Assembly (NCBI RefSeq): GCF_000003605.2
Contig: NW_003119928.1
Coordinates: forward strand, 97,386-127,249
Direction of reading: 5' to 3'
DNA from: Saccoglossus kowalevskii
Lineage: Eukaryota; Hemichordata; Enteropneusta; Harrimaniidae
Length of the DNA: 29,864 bases
This document shows positions 8,906-18,339 of the stretch, piece after piece. The notes beneath the pieces are model-generated. The model was not told the DNA's origin. It did not search any database and worked only from the letters and a program-made list of their open reading frames with translations. Numbering within the stretch: position 1 is the first letter of the stretch; each line of letters starts with the position of its first letter. Position numbers and translations under genes: made by a program.

Positions 8906-11900
8906 CTGAAACGTACAAGTCGGAGTGGCATGTTTAACAGCGTGTATGTTTTAACGAAAGAGTTTTTGGACTGTGTGCTATTGATGTTTTACTTTTATTA
9001 ATATTGGCCAACATCGATGAACACAAAATAAATCCCACATTAAGTTTAGCCTCAGCAAGCGATCATTGGTGTCAGCTACGCGTAAACAACTGCCTGTCAT
9101 ATATCAGTAATATCTACACAGCATCAACCAATCTGTATAATCAAGGCCATGACTACTGGTACGAAAATAAATTCAAAAAAGAGACGTCTTTTAAATGTAT
9201 TGCCCTTAATGTGTTCCTTAGCAAATCGAAAAATGCAGCTCAGTGGTTTAACTAGAACGGGTATGTTGAACTCTAGTTTATTTGAACAAAAGTATGGTAC
9301 GTACAAATTAACCCCCCCCCCCAAATAAAATGGAATAAAAAACGCCGTCCAAAGGTAGTTCGGTATGTTTGGTTATTTCTATTTAAATGAATCAATCTGA
9401 TTGACATATATCCGAAATGAACATACCGGCGATCGTTCCGAGTTACTTACTGTTGCTCGCATACAATATATTTAAAAATCGTATTTACCGTGCACAATCA
9501 ATTCTGTCGTCCAAAACTTTATGTTGATTCATGAAGCTGAAATTCGTGCCCATTTTAAAACCATCACGAGGATGGGCCTCTACAAGGTACACAAACAGGA
9601 AGTCGACAGTCGACTTGTAGTCTGCAAACAGCTTGGACAGAGAACCGCCATCCACGATGGCCTGTACATCAGAAAGAGAAAAAAGATAGCATCAATGAAA
9701 CAAATACTTAATGTAGTAACAGAACATTTTCTAGAATGTTAATGCAAATGCTCAAAAATGGGCATATAAACAGGATCTAGGTTTCAAGATGCTACATTCA
9801 TGTTGACTATGGTATTTCGTTCATTTATTTCTACAATTTAATTCAACTTCATCTCAAAATACACATCCTTGATATACATGAAGAAGAGGTTAACTCCCAT
9901 GGCCATGACAACAACCCTTGTATAAGTTTGGCCAAGTTGAATGTACATTTTGCATATACTTAGTTAATATTCAAACTCAGGTTAGATTGAAAAGAACTTA
10001 TATCGTGAGAAATAAACTACTTGGCCATGATCCTTTGAGTGGAAAAAAACGTTGACCTTCCTGTTTAATACAACAAAGGCACATAGAAGTAGGGCGGGTG
10101 AAACGTGGACTACGTGCAGAAACTCTGTAGCCTTCACGCACCCTCAATTGACACGAGACAACACAGTGAGGTCACTACTCCTAGTACTTTATTCAAGCCA
10201 CATTTGTTTATTGCTTATTATTATTCCTTAGAACAATTGTAAGTTAGATGAAAGATCTGAACAATTTAATTATGTGGCATGTGCTCTCATGATATTCATG
10301 GTAATGCGAGTATGTGAAGAACAGAATATTAATTAAAAGTGATCATCCCAATATGTTCCTTTTATAAATTACTATTATATATATATAATACTCACTCGGA
10401 GTGGAGGTCAGCTAAACGATGATGCTATCACTACCATTGGTCTGTTCTTACGTAAGTTAAGACTGGAGAGTTGTCTCACTTCTTTGGTCTCCACGTCAAC
10501 AATCCCAACATCGGGGACTTTGTCTCCGGGCTGCAACTTCCCACTCTGCATCATTGACCGGAATTCATACATGAAATCAAGATGGCGTCTCACCTGTGAA
10601 GATGGTGAGTGTTAGCAAAAAATAGATATAGACATGTGCATCAGAATATTATACATAGTCCGTTACAATCATACCTCCAAATATAATTGGGGTAACCAGG
10701 AGGATATAATCATTGGTTTCATGAAACAATATCAAGTTTGGTTGGTTCCCCTCTCCCTTTTTCCAAAACTGAAAAAGTTATGATGTTGCGCAATTAATCA
10801 CATCCAGGATGACATACAAAGCGGTGTTTTATTCTTAGTATTCCTTTTAACATAAAGTTACTCGGCTAATGATTACCTCTGGGTCTTTTTCATATTTCTG
10901 TACCAACATTTCCATGGCGAATAGGCAAATTGGTGTAGCTTTAACGTCTGGAAATTCGGGACACATTTCTTTGAGAACACGGTTTGCTGTGTCTGACCAG
11001 ATCATCATCGTTTCAAGCATCACCGATGGGCTGCTTGGGTCAAGTTTGTCATACTGTCTTTGAACATGTTCAGAAAATGAAAGTTCACGATGTTTCTTGG
11101 CTATCTTCACAACAAGTTCTCTGTCATTCAAGAAATTCAATAGTTTTCCTGTGCAATTGATAGAAACAAAATATATGTTGGTCACAAAATCTTAACCGCA
11201 TTGGCCCAATCCTTGTATCCTTATTTTCCACTGGGCAATTTAATGTTTAATTTATTTTTAATTGTAAGTACTCTGTACAACAACAACAACAACAATGAAT
11301 TCAATTGCATGTTCATTGCTAGTAAGTCTACGCGAGAGAGTGTAATACTGATAGCATGTGCGTTGTGTAGACATTACACATTTGCTAGCTATACTAGTCT
11401 ACCAATGAATTTCTTGTATTTCTGTTAGGAGCAGCTGCTGGCGATGAGACACTGACTGCGCCCGCAATGCGGAATGGAATGTTATTAGACAGTTCCGAAT
11501 GAAATGAATTACGGCGGATTTGTAACATAGATACATCATTGGTAATTGTTTGCAGGCATCTTCACTCTCTCAGGATTGTACGAGTTGTATCAGTCATGAA
11601 GACAATCACTATCCATAGTTTCGAGTTGTCATACCCTGGGTATTTATTTCTAGCATTTCTAATGGCAGGTACGTAAGCGTACGATATCTTGATTATTCGC
11701 ATTAAGGGGACTTGGCATGCCACCGTTACCGATGGTAGTATCATGATTCCAGTTCATGTGTAACTCCTGGCACTCGAACATTGAAAATTAGAATAACTGT
11801 GTAGAACATTGTAGAACTCACAAAATATCCTTTCTACCTTAATGATCATTTACTCTTTCCTGTATATCAACAATATTTTTGTTTTTGGTAGACTTGTTTT

Positions 11901-13845
11901 TCTCCAAAGTGCCTGACCCCAGTGTTAAAAGGTGTAAACAGGCATAGATACGTCTGACGTCAGGGATAGTTATTGTTCTAGGTTGATCTAGACGGGCTCG
12001 TGTCGAGATCACTTGGCGGGACCTACTAGTATTCATTATCGCATACATAGCAACGATGCATCAGAAGAATGTCTGAGTCACAGCAAAACGCCAATGCATG
12101 ACGTCATTGTAAGTATTTCATTCAGGCCAGCCAACCACGCAGAGAGAAAGTATTGCAGACACCACGTGAGTTCGCATCGAGCAAGCTGATTGGCTCGCTG
12201 AGAACAACTATTTTTGCAAGTCGTGACAGAACGTGTTTGAAACTCTTCGAATCAACGAAAATGTTTCTCCTCTTCTTTGCCCAACACGGTTTGCAATAAA
12301 TCTTGAGTATTTAAAACACTACAATAACGGAGCGTTCAGCAATAGGCTAACATTTCTAACGAAATAACTGCCGCAACTATATTTGCCGCAGTTAAAATCA
12401 GCCGATATTATCAACTATAGCAGATATGCATGCAAAAAAGTATCGTTCAAAAATGGCTTTGTGTGTTCTTTTTTGCGGTATACTTGTATATAGGAACGCG
12501 ATTTAAAAATGTACTACACTGAAAACAAAATATATTCCTGTCATTCAAGGAAATAAAGTAGTGTCCGGTACTGGGTATAGTCACGACTATACTAAGAAGT
12601 AATACAAAAACAGGAAGTCTCGATGGCATAAGCTGATGAAATAGCATGTGGGGTATATCATTAGTCAGCATGATAACATCAGATGAGACGCGCCTACTTA
12701 GGGAATACGCCAGAATACGTGACAAATTTGTCTTTCCGCCCTTGAAATATGCTGGCACATTTGAGGTAATTCCTCTGGTTACGTCGCACTATAGCGCCGC
12801 CATTATATTGTATTTGAGAATTGCAACTTGAAAGACACAGGCTTTTTTTAACAAAAAGGATATCGCATGTAACTGATACTTATACTATGTTAGAATGAAA
12901 CGGAATTTGGTTGTGAACGATCATTACATACCCAATGGCGCAAACATTTTTAATTCAAATATACCCCAGCCTTTCCAAACTCTCCGCTTCTTTACAGCAC
13001 AGTAAGTAGTTGCCACAGAAAAAAATGCATCCAAACACTATTTTTTATTATTTAATACAAGTAGCCGTCAAATTGTTCAGTAAAACATGCTTGATTAGAA
13101 TTATTTCAATACTCAAATACACGCTGGAAGCCATTTGACATTTGTGTTTCTCTATGAAGGTGCGTATTGCGGGCCAATAATGAACAGTCATTTTAATTGT
13201 AGTCAGTGCTTGGGGTATTTCAACTTATGACTATAACAATTATGATATTCGAAGCTGATTCATTGTAACATGCATAAAGTGCTTTAATTACAGCACAAGC
13301 CGTACATTGGGTACTGCAGGCTCCATTGTTATATAAAGTTTAGTCAAAAGAGCAAATTGCATGCATCTGGAAATTTTGAATTTTGTCACGATTCTTGCAG
13401 ACAGGGTAGTATTTACATGCGAATTACGGGGTCATTTTTGCGCCAACTACTCGCATTGAAATACATTACACCATCTCACTAAAACGTGCAGACATGTCCG
13501 CATTTCAGACAACTAAAAAAATAGTTTAAACCTGGAAAATCATTTTTCAGCTACAAAACTTAACGCGAATATTTGAAATGTTGTACTGAATTGAGTTAAC
13601 AGTGAATACAAGGTAGTACAAAAAAGTTCCTAAAATAAAATTTACAGGAAAACTAAAAGAAATATATTCCTACCGTTCGCCATATTTTGCGTCATTGGCA
13701 TTGCCATTTTCCCAGACATCGGAATATTCCCTTCCATTTTCTTTTTCATCATCATCATCATCATCATCGGGGATAGGGAATCAGACCGGGAACAGACCCC
13801 CGGCTCTGTGCAAGGACCAGGACCTGTTAAAAGCTTCTGTGACAT
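8653..13845 (-). CDS. Dio: Iodothyronine deiodinase-like selenoprotein, 5 exons
   Basis: Deiodinases use a selenocysteine in a thioredoxin-like fold to remove iodine from thyroid hormones; homologues in invertebrates may act on related iodinated or other substrates. Joining 13845-13674, 11148-10877, 10593-10396, 9661-9489 and 8905-8653 gives 355 codons plus stop, with every junction GT/AG and in phase. Seen in the product: strand NRPMVVIASS leading to FS-TGA-PP, matching the family's S-x-T-Sec-P-P site (TGA is codon 210); FLFVYLVEAHPRDGF, matching the E-A-H-x-x-D-G-W block (Glu242, His244); a conserved histidine in NQHKVLDDR (His261); and a C-terminal block PDRAFIVENGKMVYIG. At 355 residues it is longer than vertebrate enzymes (roughly 250-300), the extra length being N-terminal, with no transmembrane helix. 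The resolving cysteine two residues before Sec in type 1 enzymes is Phe here. Substrate and location are not shown by sequence. Confidence 0.93.
9489..9661 (-). CDS. Dio: Deiodinase exon 4 (E-A-H block)
   Basis: The acceptor CTGATGTACAG ends at 9662 and the donor GTAAATAC begins at 9488; the exon leaves two bases of the Arg272 codon. It encodes residues 215-271: AIVDGGSLSKLFADY, FLFVYLVEAHPRDGF and FSFMNQHKVLDDRIDCA. The Glu-Ala-His and the later His in the position of the family's N-H-Q are retained, while the Trp of D-G-W is Phe. The antisense strand is also open here but has no independent features. Confidence 0.93.
9662..10395 (-). other. Deiodinase intron 3
   Basis: A 734-base intron between the Sec exon and exon 4, starting GTGAGTATT and ending TGATGTACAG. 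It contains an alternating AT stretch near 10375-10389 directly next to the donor. No other gene seen inside. Confidence 0.8.
10396..10593 (-). CDS. Dio: Deiodinase exon 3 with in-frame TGA (Sec210)
   Basis: The acceptor CTTCACAG ends at 10594 and the donor GTGAGTATT starts at 10395; both boundaries are phase 0. It encodes residues 149-214: VRRHLDFMYEFRSMM, then GKLQPGDKVPDVGIVDVE, then RKNRPMVVIASSFS, then TGA (10410-10408), then PPLR. Stopping at the TGA would remove the E-A-H block and the rest of the fold, while reading through gives the Sec-Pro-Pro of the family and lands on a strong donor five codons later. That is the main reason for calling the TGA selenocysteine. Confidence 0.93.
10594..10876 (-). 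other. Deiodinase intron 2
   Basis: A 283-base phase-0 intron from GTAATCATT to CTTCACAG. Nothing else is visible inside. Confidence 0.85.
10877..11148 (-). CDS. Dio: Deiodinase exon 2 (N-terminal helical region)
   Basis: The acceptor CAATTGCACAG ends at 11149 and the donor GTAATC begins at 10876. It encodes residues 58-148, including LLNFLNDRELVVKIAKKHR, LETMMIWSDTANRVLKEM and ICLFAMEMLVQKYEKDPE. The heptad-like spacing of L, I, V and M with charged residues suggests several amphipathic helices. It lacks a 20-residue hydrophobic run, so it does not look like the membrane anchor that vertebrate deiodinases carry before the catalytic fold. I do not recognise this domain. Confidence 0.85.
11149..13673 (-). 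other. Deiodinase intron 1
   Basis: A 2.5-kb intron from GTAGGAATA to CAATTGCACAG, in phase 1. It contains a CAA microsatellite (about 11279-11295), two exact TGACGTCA sites (11955-11962 and 12099-12106) and a CACGTG E-box near 12162. No other exon with good splice sites was seen on either strand. Confidence 0.75.
11955..12106. promoter_or_regulatory. Pair of exact CRE palindromes in intron 1
   Basis: TGACGTCA occurs at 11955-11962 and 12099-12106, 144 bases apart, with a CACGTG E-box about 60 bases further on. CREs bind CREB/ATF bZIP factors in animals. A cluster in a long first intron is a plausible enhancer, but only the motifs are seen. Confidence 0.35.
13674..13845 (-). CDS. Dio: Deiodinase exon 1 (Met-rich leader)
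   Basis: The ATG at 13845 opens 57 codons plus one base, ending AACG before GTAGGAATA; the split codon is completed by exon 2 as Gly58. The peptide starts MSQKLLTGPGPCTEPGVC, then has seven Met encoded by an uninterrupted repeat (CAT on the plus strand, 13747-13767), KKK, and a segment with MSGKMAMPMTQNM. Thirteen of residues 27-55 are Met. I chose this ATG because a TATA box lies about 90 bases upstream and there is no earlier in-frame evidence. No signal peptide or membrane helix is seen. Confidence 0.8.
13747..13767. repeat. (CAT)7 microsatellite in exon 1
   Basis: Seven perfect CAT units on the plus strand encode Met27-Met33 of the deiodinase-like protein on the minus strand. Triplet slippage would change Met number without shifting the frame. 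Confidence 0.95.
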
Positions 13846-13931
13846 CTTGCCTGTAAGTATTGTTCGAGGCTCGATCAGCTGTCCAGTGTCGAATCAGCTG
13901 GGCGAATACCGATTTTCCGTTCAGTTGCCCT

Positions 13932-13939
13932 CTTTTATA
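13932..13939 (-). promoter_or_regulatory. TATA box of the deiodinase gene
   Basis: The minus strand reads GAAGTATAAAAGAGGG, a consensus TATA box. A start about 30 bases downstream would lie near 13905 and give a 5' UTR of about 60 bases before the ATG at 13845, a normal arrangement. Confidence 0.7.
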
Positions 13940-13960
13940 CTTCCTGTGCCGTGTACTATC

Positions 13961-13974
13961 GACCCCTAGGGGTC
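13961..13974. promoter_or_regulatory. Palindrome upstream of TATA with RGGTCA-like half-site
   Basis: GACCCCTAGGGGTC is a perfect 14-base palindrome 22 bases upstream of the TATA box. On the plus strand it runs into GGGTCA (13970-13975), which fits the nuclear-receptor half-site RGGTCA. A further TGACCC (14090-14095) and GGTCA (about 14106-14110) lie upstream. Nuclear-receptor control would make sense for a deiodinase but is inferred. Confidence 0.35.
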
Positions 13975-14131
13975 AATCTTTAATTTAAGCGAGATGCGAA
14001 TAAAGCATCGAATGGTCCATTCAACAGGTAAAATTATTAAAAGTAGGCCGGTCAGTCGAATAAGTAGGGCGCATGTCTAACCTCATCATTGACCCTAGGA
14101 CATTCGGTCACAAAGGGTGGTCCCTTAAGTT

Positions 14132-17100
14132 TGTGTTCTTTTCCAACAGTCTAATTATTGAGAACAGTTGAATTTAATATTGTAAAGTGTATAACAGTTT
14201 CTTTATGTAAAAATACATTTATTTTTAGAATCTAGGTTTTATTTTTTAAATGAACTTGTTTTCTTATTTTGCCTTTGCTCCAAAAATCATTATTAAACTA
14301 TGTGTAAATCTACAAACATGGGCGAGGCACTAGTTCAAACGTGCCATCGAGCCTAGGTGGTCATATCGTGTGCAAGCTAAAATTTTAGATTATTGAGTAA
14401 ATTGTAATGATGGTGTTGTTGTACAGTATTTTTTGCAGTTGTGAGTACATGTATGTACATCGTGATGATTTAAGTATTTAAGTACCCGAGTTTCCACTGT
14501 TTCTGCGATTACGGAGATTTTTTTTTTTTTGCTTGTTTCAACATCTCATCGATGTTGGGCGTCGAATTTAGATACTATTGTGTCTCACGTCTCAAAAATC
14601 TACAAAGAAACACTTGCTATTGTTGACGATTCCTACCAATGACCCCCGGAAACAAGCAGTTTATTCATAGATTGTGCCCATAACCAGACGTAACGAAAGG
14701 CAATTAAGTTTATCATGTCGTGAATTGGAGAGTGGAGTGGAGGTCTCTGCTGCATTTGTGCGTCGGGTGCAATGCCCGATGTTTTTCATGTCCCGTTTTA
14801 CTAGACAGAGAATAGTTCCTTTCTAAAAACATACTATTCACAGTGAGTAAAAGGTAATAGTATCATTACAAATTAGTGTAGCTCTTTTTCGTGACTAACT
14901 GAAACCCATTTTCAAGCTGTGCTCTGTCTGTGCACAGCACCAGAGTGAATTTCCATGGTGATCCTTCACAAATTCAAGAAAAGTACACGGGATTGATAGC
15001 AATTGATTGCATTTAAGGGTCAATGGCCAATAGAATGTCTGATTTGAAAATTCTGTATCATCGCTACGTGATTCAATACTAGAGTTAAAGCCGCGTTGCA
15101 TGGGATGTCCCTGACCATACTGCAAAAAGTACCACATTTGCATATAGAGAATGGTTCGGCTCCATAAATAATTGACTTCCACGTATACTCAGGGCCACTA
15201 ACAAAATGAAATACGACGCCAAAGATGTGAAGCTTAGAACATCATTTAGTGTAAAATTTAGTTTATTTAATGATATTATTTTTAAAAAATGGGGTATTTT
15301 GGGGTCATGTTACTTTTCTGTTGGACTTGTCTGTGATGCAGAGTGAGCGTAGTGTTTGACGTGTCAATCACATTGATAAGAAACAACATATCTCTATTTT
15401 AACAATGCGTAATCACATTCTTATCACGATCAAGTGTGGTGATTATACTCCGTTGACCTCGTATCCATTGTTTCCAGTGCAAGGTGGTGACCCTGGACAT
15501 GTTTTCCATTCATGTATTTGGCAACCACCAACCAACACCCACACCCCACTTCTGTGCGGGTTCTCATTAGATATGTATAAATGTGGCATATAGATGATAA
15601 TGATAATAAGAGATGGGTTCATTGCCAATTGTGCTAGCAAATTTATTGACAGCATATTATTTTACTATAAGTAATTTTACTTAGACTTTAGTCTTTTATG
15701 TATTTTCTTTTGTCTCGTGTGTGTACTTGTGTTTTATTATATTTAATGTCTTTTGACCACAGATAATGTAACAAAATATTTTATTTAGTCTCAAACAAAA
15801 CATGCTATACTATACTACTATGTTCTCCTGTCAGATAGTCTGGAATGAGGTCTGCTGTAAACACCTACTGCTTAAATTCAGTCCTTGTAAGCAGCAAAAT
15901 GTTTTCTCCAATGATAATAAAATCATTATTTCTGATGAAAAAACGATCCATACCTCACATAACAAATAAGTACAAAGAAATGTAGTCTGTAGCTGGGTAA
16001 AAAGAGTGTTTATTATCGCATTGTGTTTATATATCTGTCTGACTGAAATTGGGTAGGGATCTGGAAGGACTATTTTAAACATTTCGACTGGTTATTGATT
16101 GTCATACGAATGGTTAATAGTTTTCTTTTAAATATTACTGTGCAGGCCATTCTGGAAACGTGTATGTGTAATTTCGCACGTAACAAGAGTTTGATTGTTT
16201 GATAAATGTTCTTCGTTTTAACATAAATATGTCCCGTCAGCAATTTGACACGTGGCGGACGTGTTTCATGGGTTACCTAGCTAATAGATGTGTTGACGCC
16301 AATTTTAACGATTCGTTCTGAACTTTGGTCTCTGGCGTTGCATTGTTTATGGGTCTGATGATGTTTCATTGTGAATATTCTCACCTAATTTTGTATCAGT
16401 CGACTATTGATTGACATCCGGCCTACTGAGTTGTGGCGTTGCATCATAATCGTTGAGCCCCTGTGCTCGAATGGGTAGGTATTGCGAGGGTTAATATCAT
16501 AATAGCAACGAAAATTCTCTAAAATAAAGAATATACTGGCATTTCAGCAAGACATGTATGTTTTTTTTTATTTCTAATTTCTAATTACTAATTTTGCTGA
16601 ACAAATTTACTGAACAAGACGTTTGAAGACATTTATTTTGTTTCTAAATTCCTTTCCCGTGTGGAAACATCTCACGAACGTCCGTCAGACTGCATATATA
16701 TGTTACTTAGCCATACAGAGTTTCCCAACCCCGGGAATTTCAGGTGGCGGAAACTCCTACTAATCTAGGACCTCTCTTAACAGGGTCCCCATACTGGCAG
16801 TGGTGGTGTGAATGGAAATGAACGAACAAAATCGTCTTTTTCAATGACGACAGTAAATTTAATGGGGATCGTACTTTCACACAGGTCAAATAAATGTAGG
16901 TCGAAACTTTAAAGAATGTTCTTTGACCTCTTAATATATAAATTTCCTGTCATTAATATTTCATTAAATAATTAGTAAAATGAATATAAGAAAGTGGCCT
17001 AGTTATAATTAAACTGAAGTTGACCACATAAATGGTATTGTTGTTGACCTCGTAGTGACCCGCCGCGTGCGTAATTTGCATAGTATAGACGCCGTGGAGT

Positions 17101-17338
17101 CAGTCTCTTTCACAGCTCGTTGAATCGGCGAAAACTATAAGCAACTTTAACGTATCTATCTCGCAAGGAAAATTGTTTTATTTAAGACAGACCCCATCAA
17201 TTCCGTGGAGAAAAACTAATTTTGAAACTTTACAAAAAACGAACGAATTTCGTGTACAAATAATGAAGCGGTGACGACTGCTCTTTTTAAGTGCTAATAT
17301 AATAATCGGAAAGAAGCCGTAAAAGATTCCTTGCATAC
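14132..17338. other. Intergenic, no gene recognised
   Basis: Apart from a T-run ending at about 14530, another near 16561-16569 and an octamer-like ATTTGCAT near 17074, I see nothing definable. The longest open frame (minus, 15182-14895) has no recognisable motif or splice context. Confidence 0.35.
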
Positions 17339-17700
17339 GGCTATAGAGTGAATAGAATGTTAGGTTCAATAGAGGTACAACAATTGTATTGCGAATAAGA
17401 GTTGAACGAAAAGTTCGGGGCATCCTTCTGACATCGCGTTGTAGTAAACATCGCCGACCCATATAAAGGACTCCGTATTTTGGATTGCGAACGAGAGTTG
17501 AACGTAAAGTTCGTGACATTCGTTTGACATTCATAGTTGCGGCAAAATACACAAAATATTGTTTTGGTATATCGCGTTGTAGTAGTAAACATCGCCCACC
17601 CATATGAAAGATTCCGTATTTTGGATTGCGAACGAGAGTTGAACGTAAAGTTCGTGACTTCCGCGTGACATTCATAGTTGTGGACAAAATATTCAGGTGA
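17339..17700 (-). repeat. 138-bp minisatellite with open frame
   Basis: The word ATCGCGTTGTAGTA starts units at 17433 and 17571, 138 bases apart. The units share GTATTTTGGATTGCGAACG and GAGTTGAACGTAAAGTTCG. A more worn unit precedes at about 17340-17432. Since 138 equals 46 codons, the minus-strand frame stays open through all copies (from the ATG at 17723 to 17178) with repeated peptides RTLRSTLVRNPKYG and MGRRCLLQRD. No signal peptide, domain or promoter was seen, so I annotate a repeat that happens to be open rather than a gene. Confidence 0.7.
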
Positions 17701-17776
17701 CGAAAAACATTTAACGGGTCCAAGTTGGACTGGCTAATTTAGACCGTAAAGAAGGAAAAATGGCAATTGTTTATAA

Positions 17777-18051
17777 CCCCCCCCCCCCGTTAGAAAACTA
17801 TCCTTCAGATTTGTTTGACTTTGTTTTCCAAATCCTTGTTTCCCTCTACATATTGCCCCCCAGCATTTCTTTGCCAGTGAAACATTTCTGTGACCCCCCC
17901 TCTTATCAGAAAGTTTAAAATTTTGGGGTTATGGGGTTAAACTAAAACGCATGGCACAATTCCCTAAAAAAACACGAAAATGTCCCCATATCCTTAAAGG
18001 AGTCGCACACAATTTTTCTTGTGTATAGACAATTTAAAGGACCCCCCCCCC
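17777..18051. repeat. Poly-C tracts interrupting the minisatellite
   Basis: Runs of C12 (17777-17788), C6 (17856-17861), C7 (17894-17900) and C10 (18042-18051) sit between the well-kept and decayed minisatellite copies. In AT-rich DNA such clustered homopolymers are uncommon, and the G-rich strand could form a quadruplex. Confidence 0.7.
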
Positions 18052-18154
18052 GCTTTCGAGGAATAGACACTTTTCTCCCACCCCTAAAACAATCCTTAAT
18101 AGCTTTTTCAATGAACAGCTCCATTCGCAACATACACCAGCTTATTTGCTATAT

Positions 18155-18335
18155 TGAGTTGTTGGAAACATCACCGGCCTATATAGAAGAATTCCATATC
18201 TTCGATTGCAAGAGACCACAGTCCCTGGCACGGAGTTCACAAAGCCCTCGGTCAATACATTGGGAACAAAATCCAAAAATATTGTTTTTCCATATACGAG
18301 TAGTTGTAAACATCAGCTGCCTGTATAGAGGTCGT
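18155..18335 (-). repeat. Decayed copies of the 138-bp minisatellite
   Basis: Two worn units in the same orientation: one reads GGAAACATCACCGGCCTATA then CTTCGATTGCAAGAGA; the other reads AAAATATTGTTTTTCCATATA then TAGTTGTAAACATCAGCTGC. These align with AAACATCGCCGACCCATATA, GGATTGCGAACGAGAG and ATATTGTTTTGGTATAT of the main array, so the array once spanned about 1 kb. Confidence 0.55.
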
Positions 18336-18339
18336 TAAT

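Noticed and set aside
8692-9001. Plus-strand ORFs opposite deiodinase exon 5
   Set aside because: Antisense shadows of the real coding exon.
9004-9255. Plus-strand ORF inside deiodinase intron 4
   Set aside because: No motif, no start context, and it lies in an intron of a well-supported gene on the other strand.
9521-9742. Plus-strand ORF opposite exon 4
   Set aside because: Antisense shadow; the minus strand carries the deiodinase E-A-H block with splice sites.
13846-13860. GTAAGTAT donor on the plus strand just upstream of the deiodinase ATG
   Set aside because: No plus-strand exon precedes it; it lies in the 5' UTR of the minus-strand gene and is likely coincidental.
14895-15182. 95-codon minus-strand ORF
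   Set aside because: Composition rich in Cys, Trp and Phe, no domain and no splice partner; most likely chance.
17068-17090. Octamer-like ATTTGCAT, possible snRNA promoter
   Set aside because: No snRNA-like sequence, Sm site or 3' box was seen downstream.
18021-18338. 105-codon plus-strand ORF
   Set aside because: Runs through poly-C tracts and decayed minisatellite copies, so it is a chance frame.
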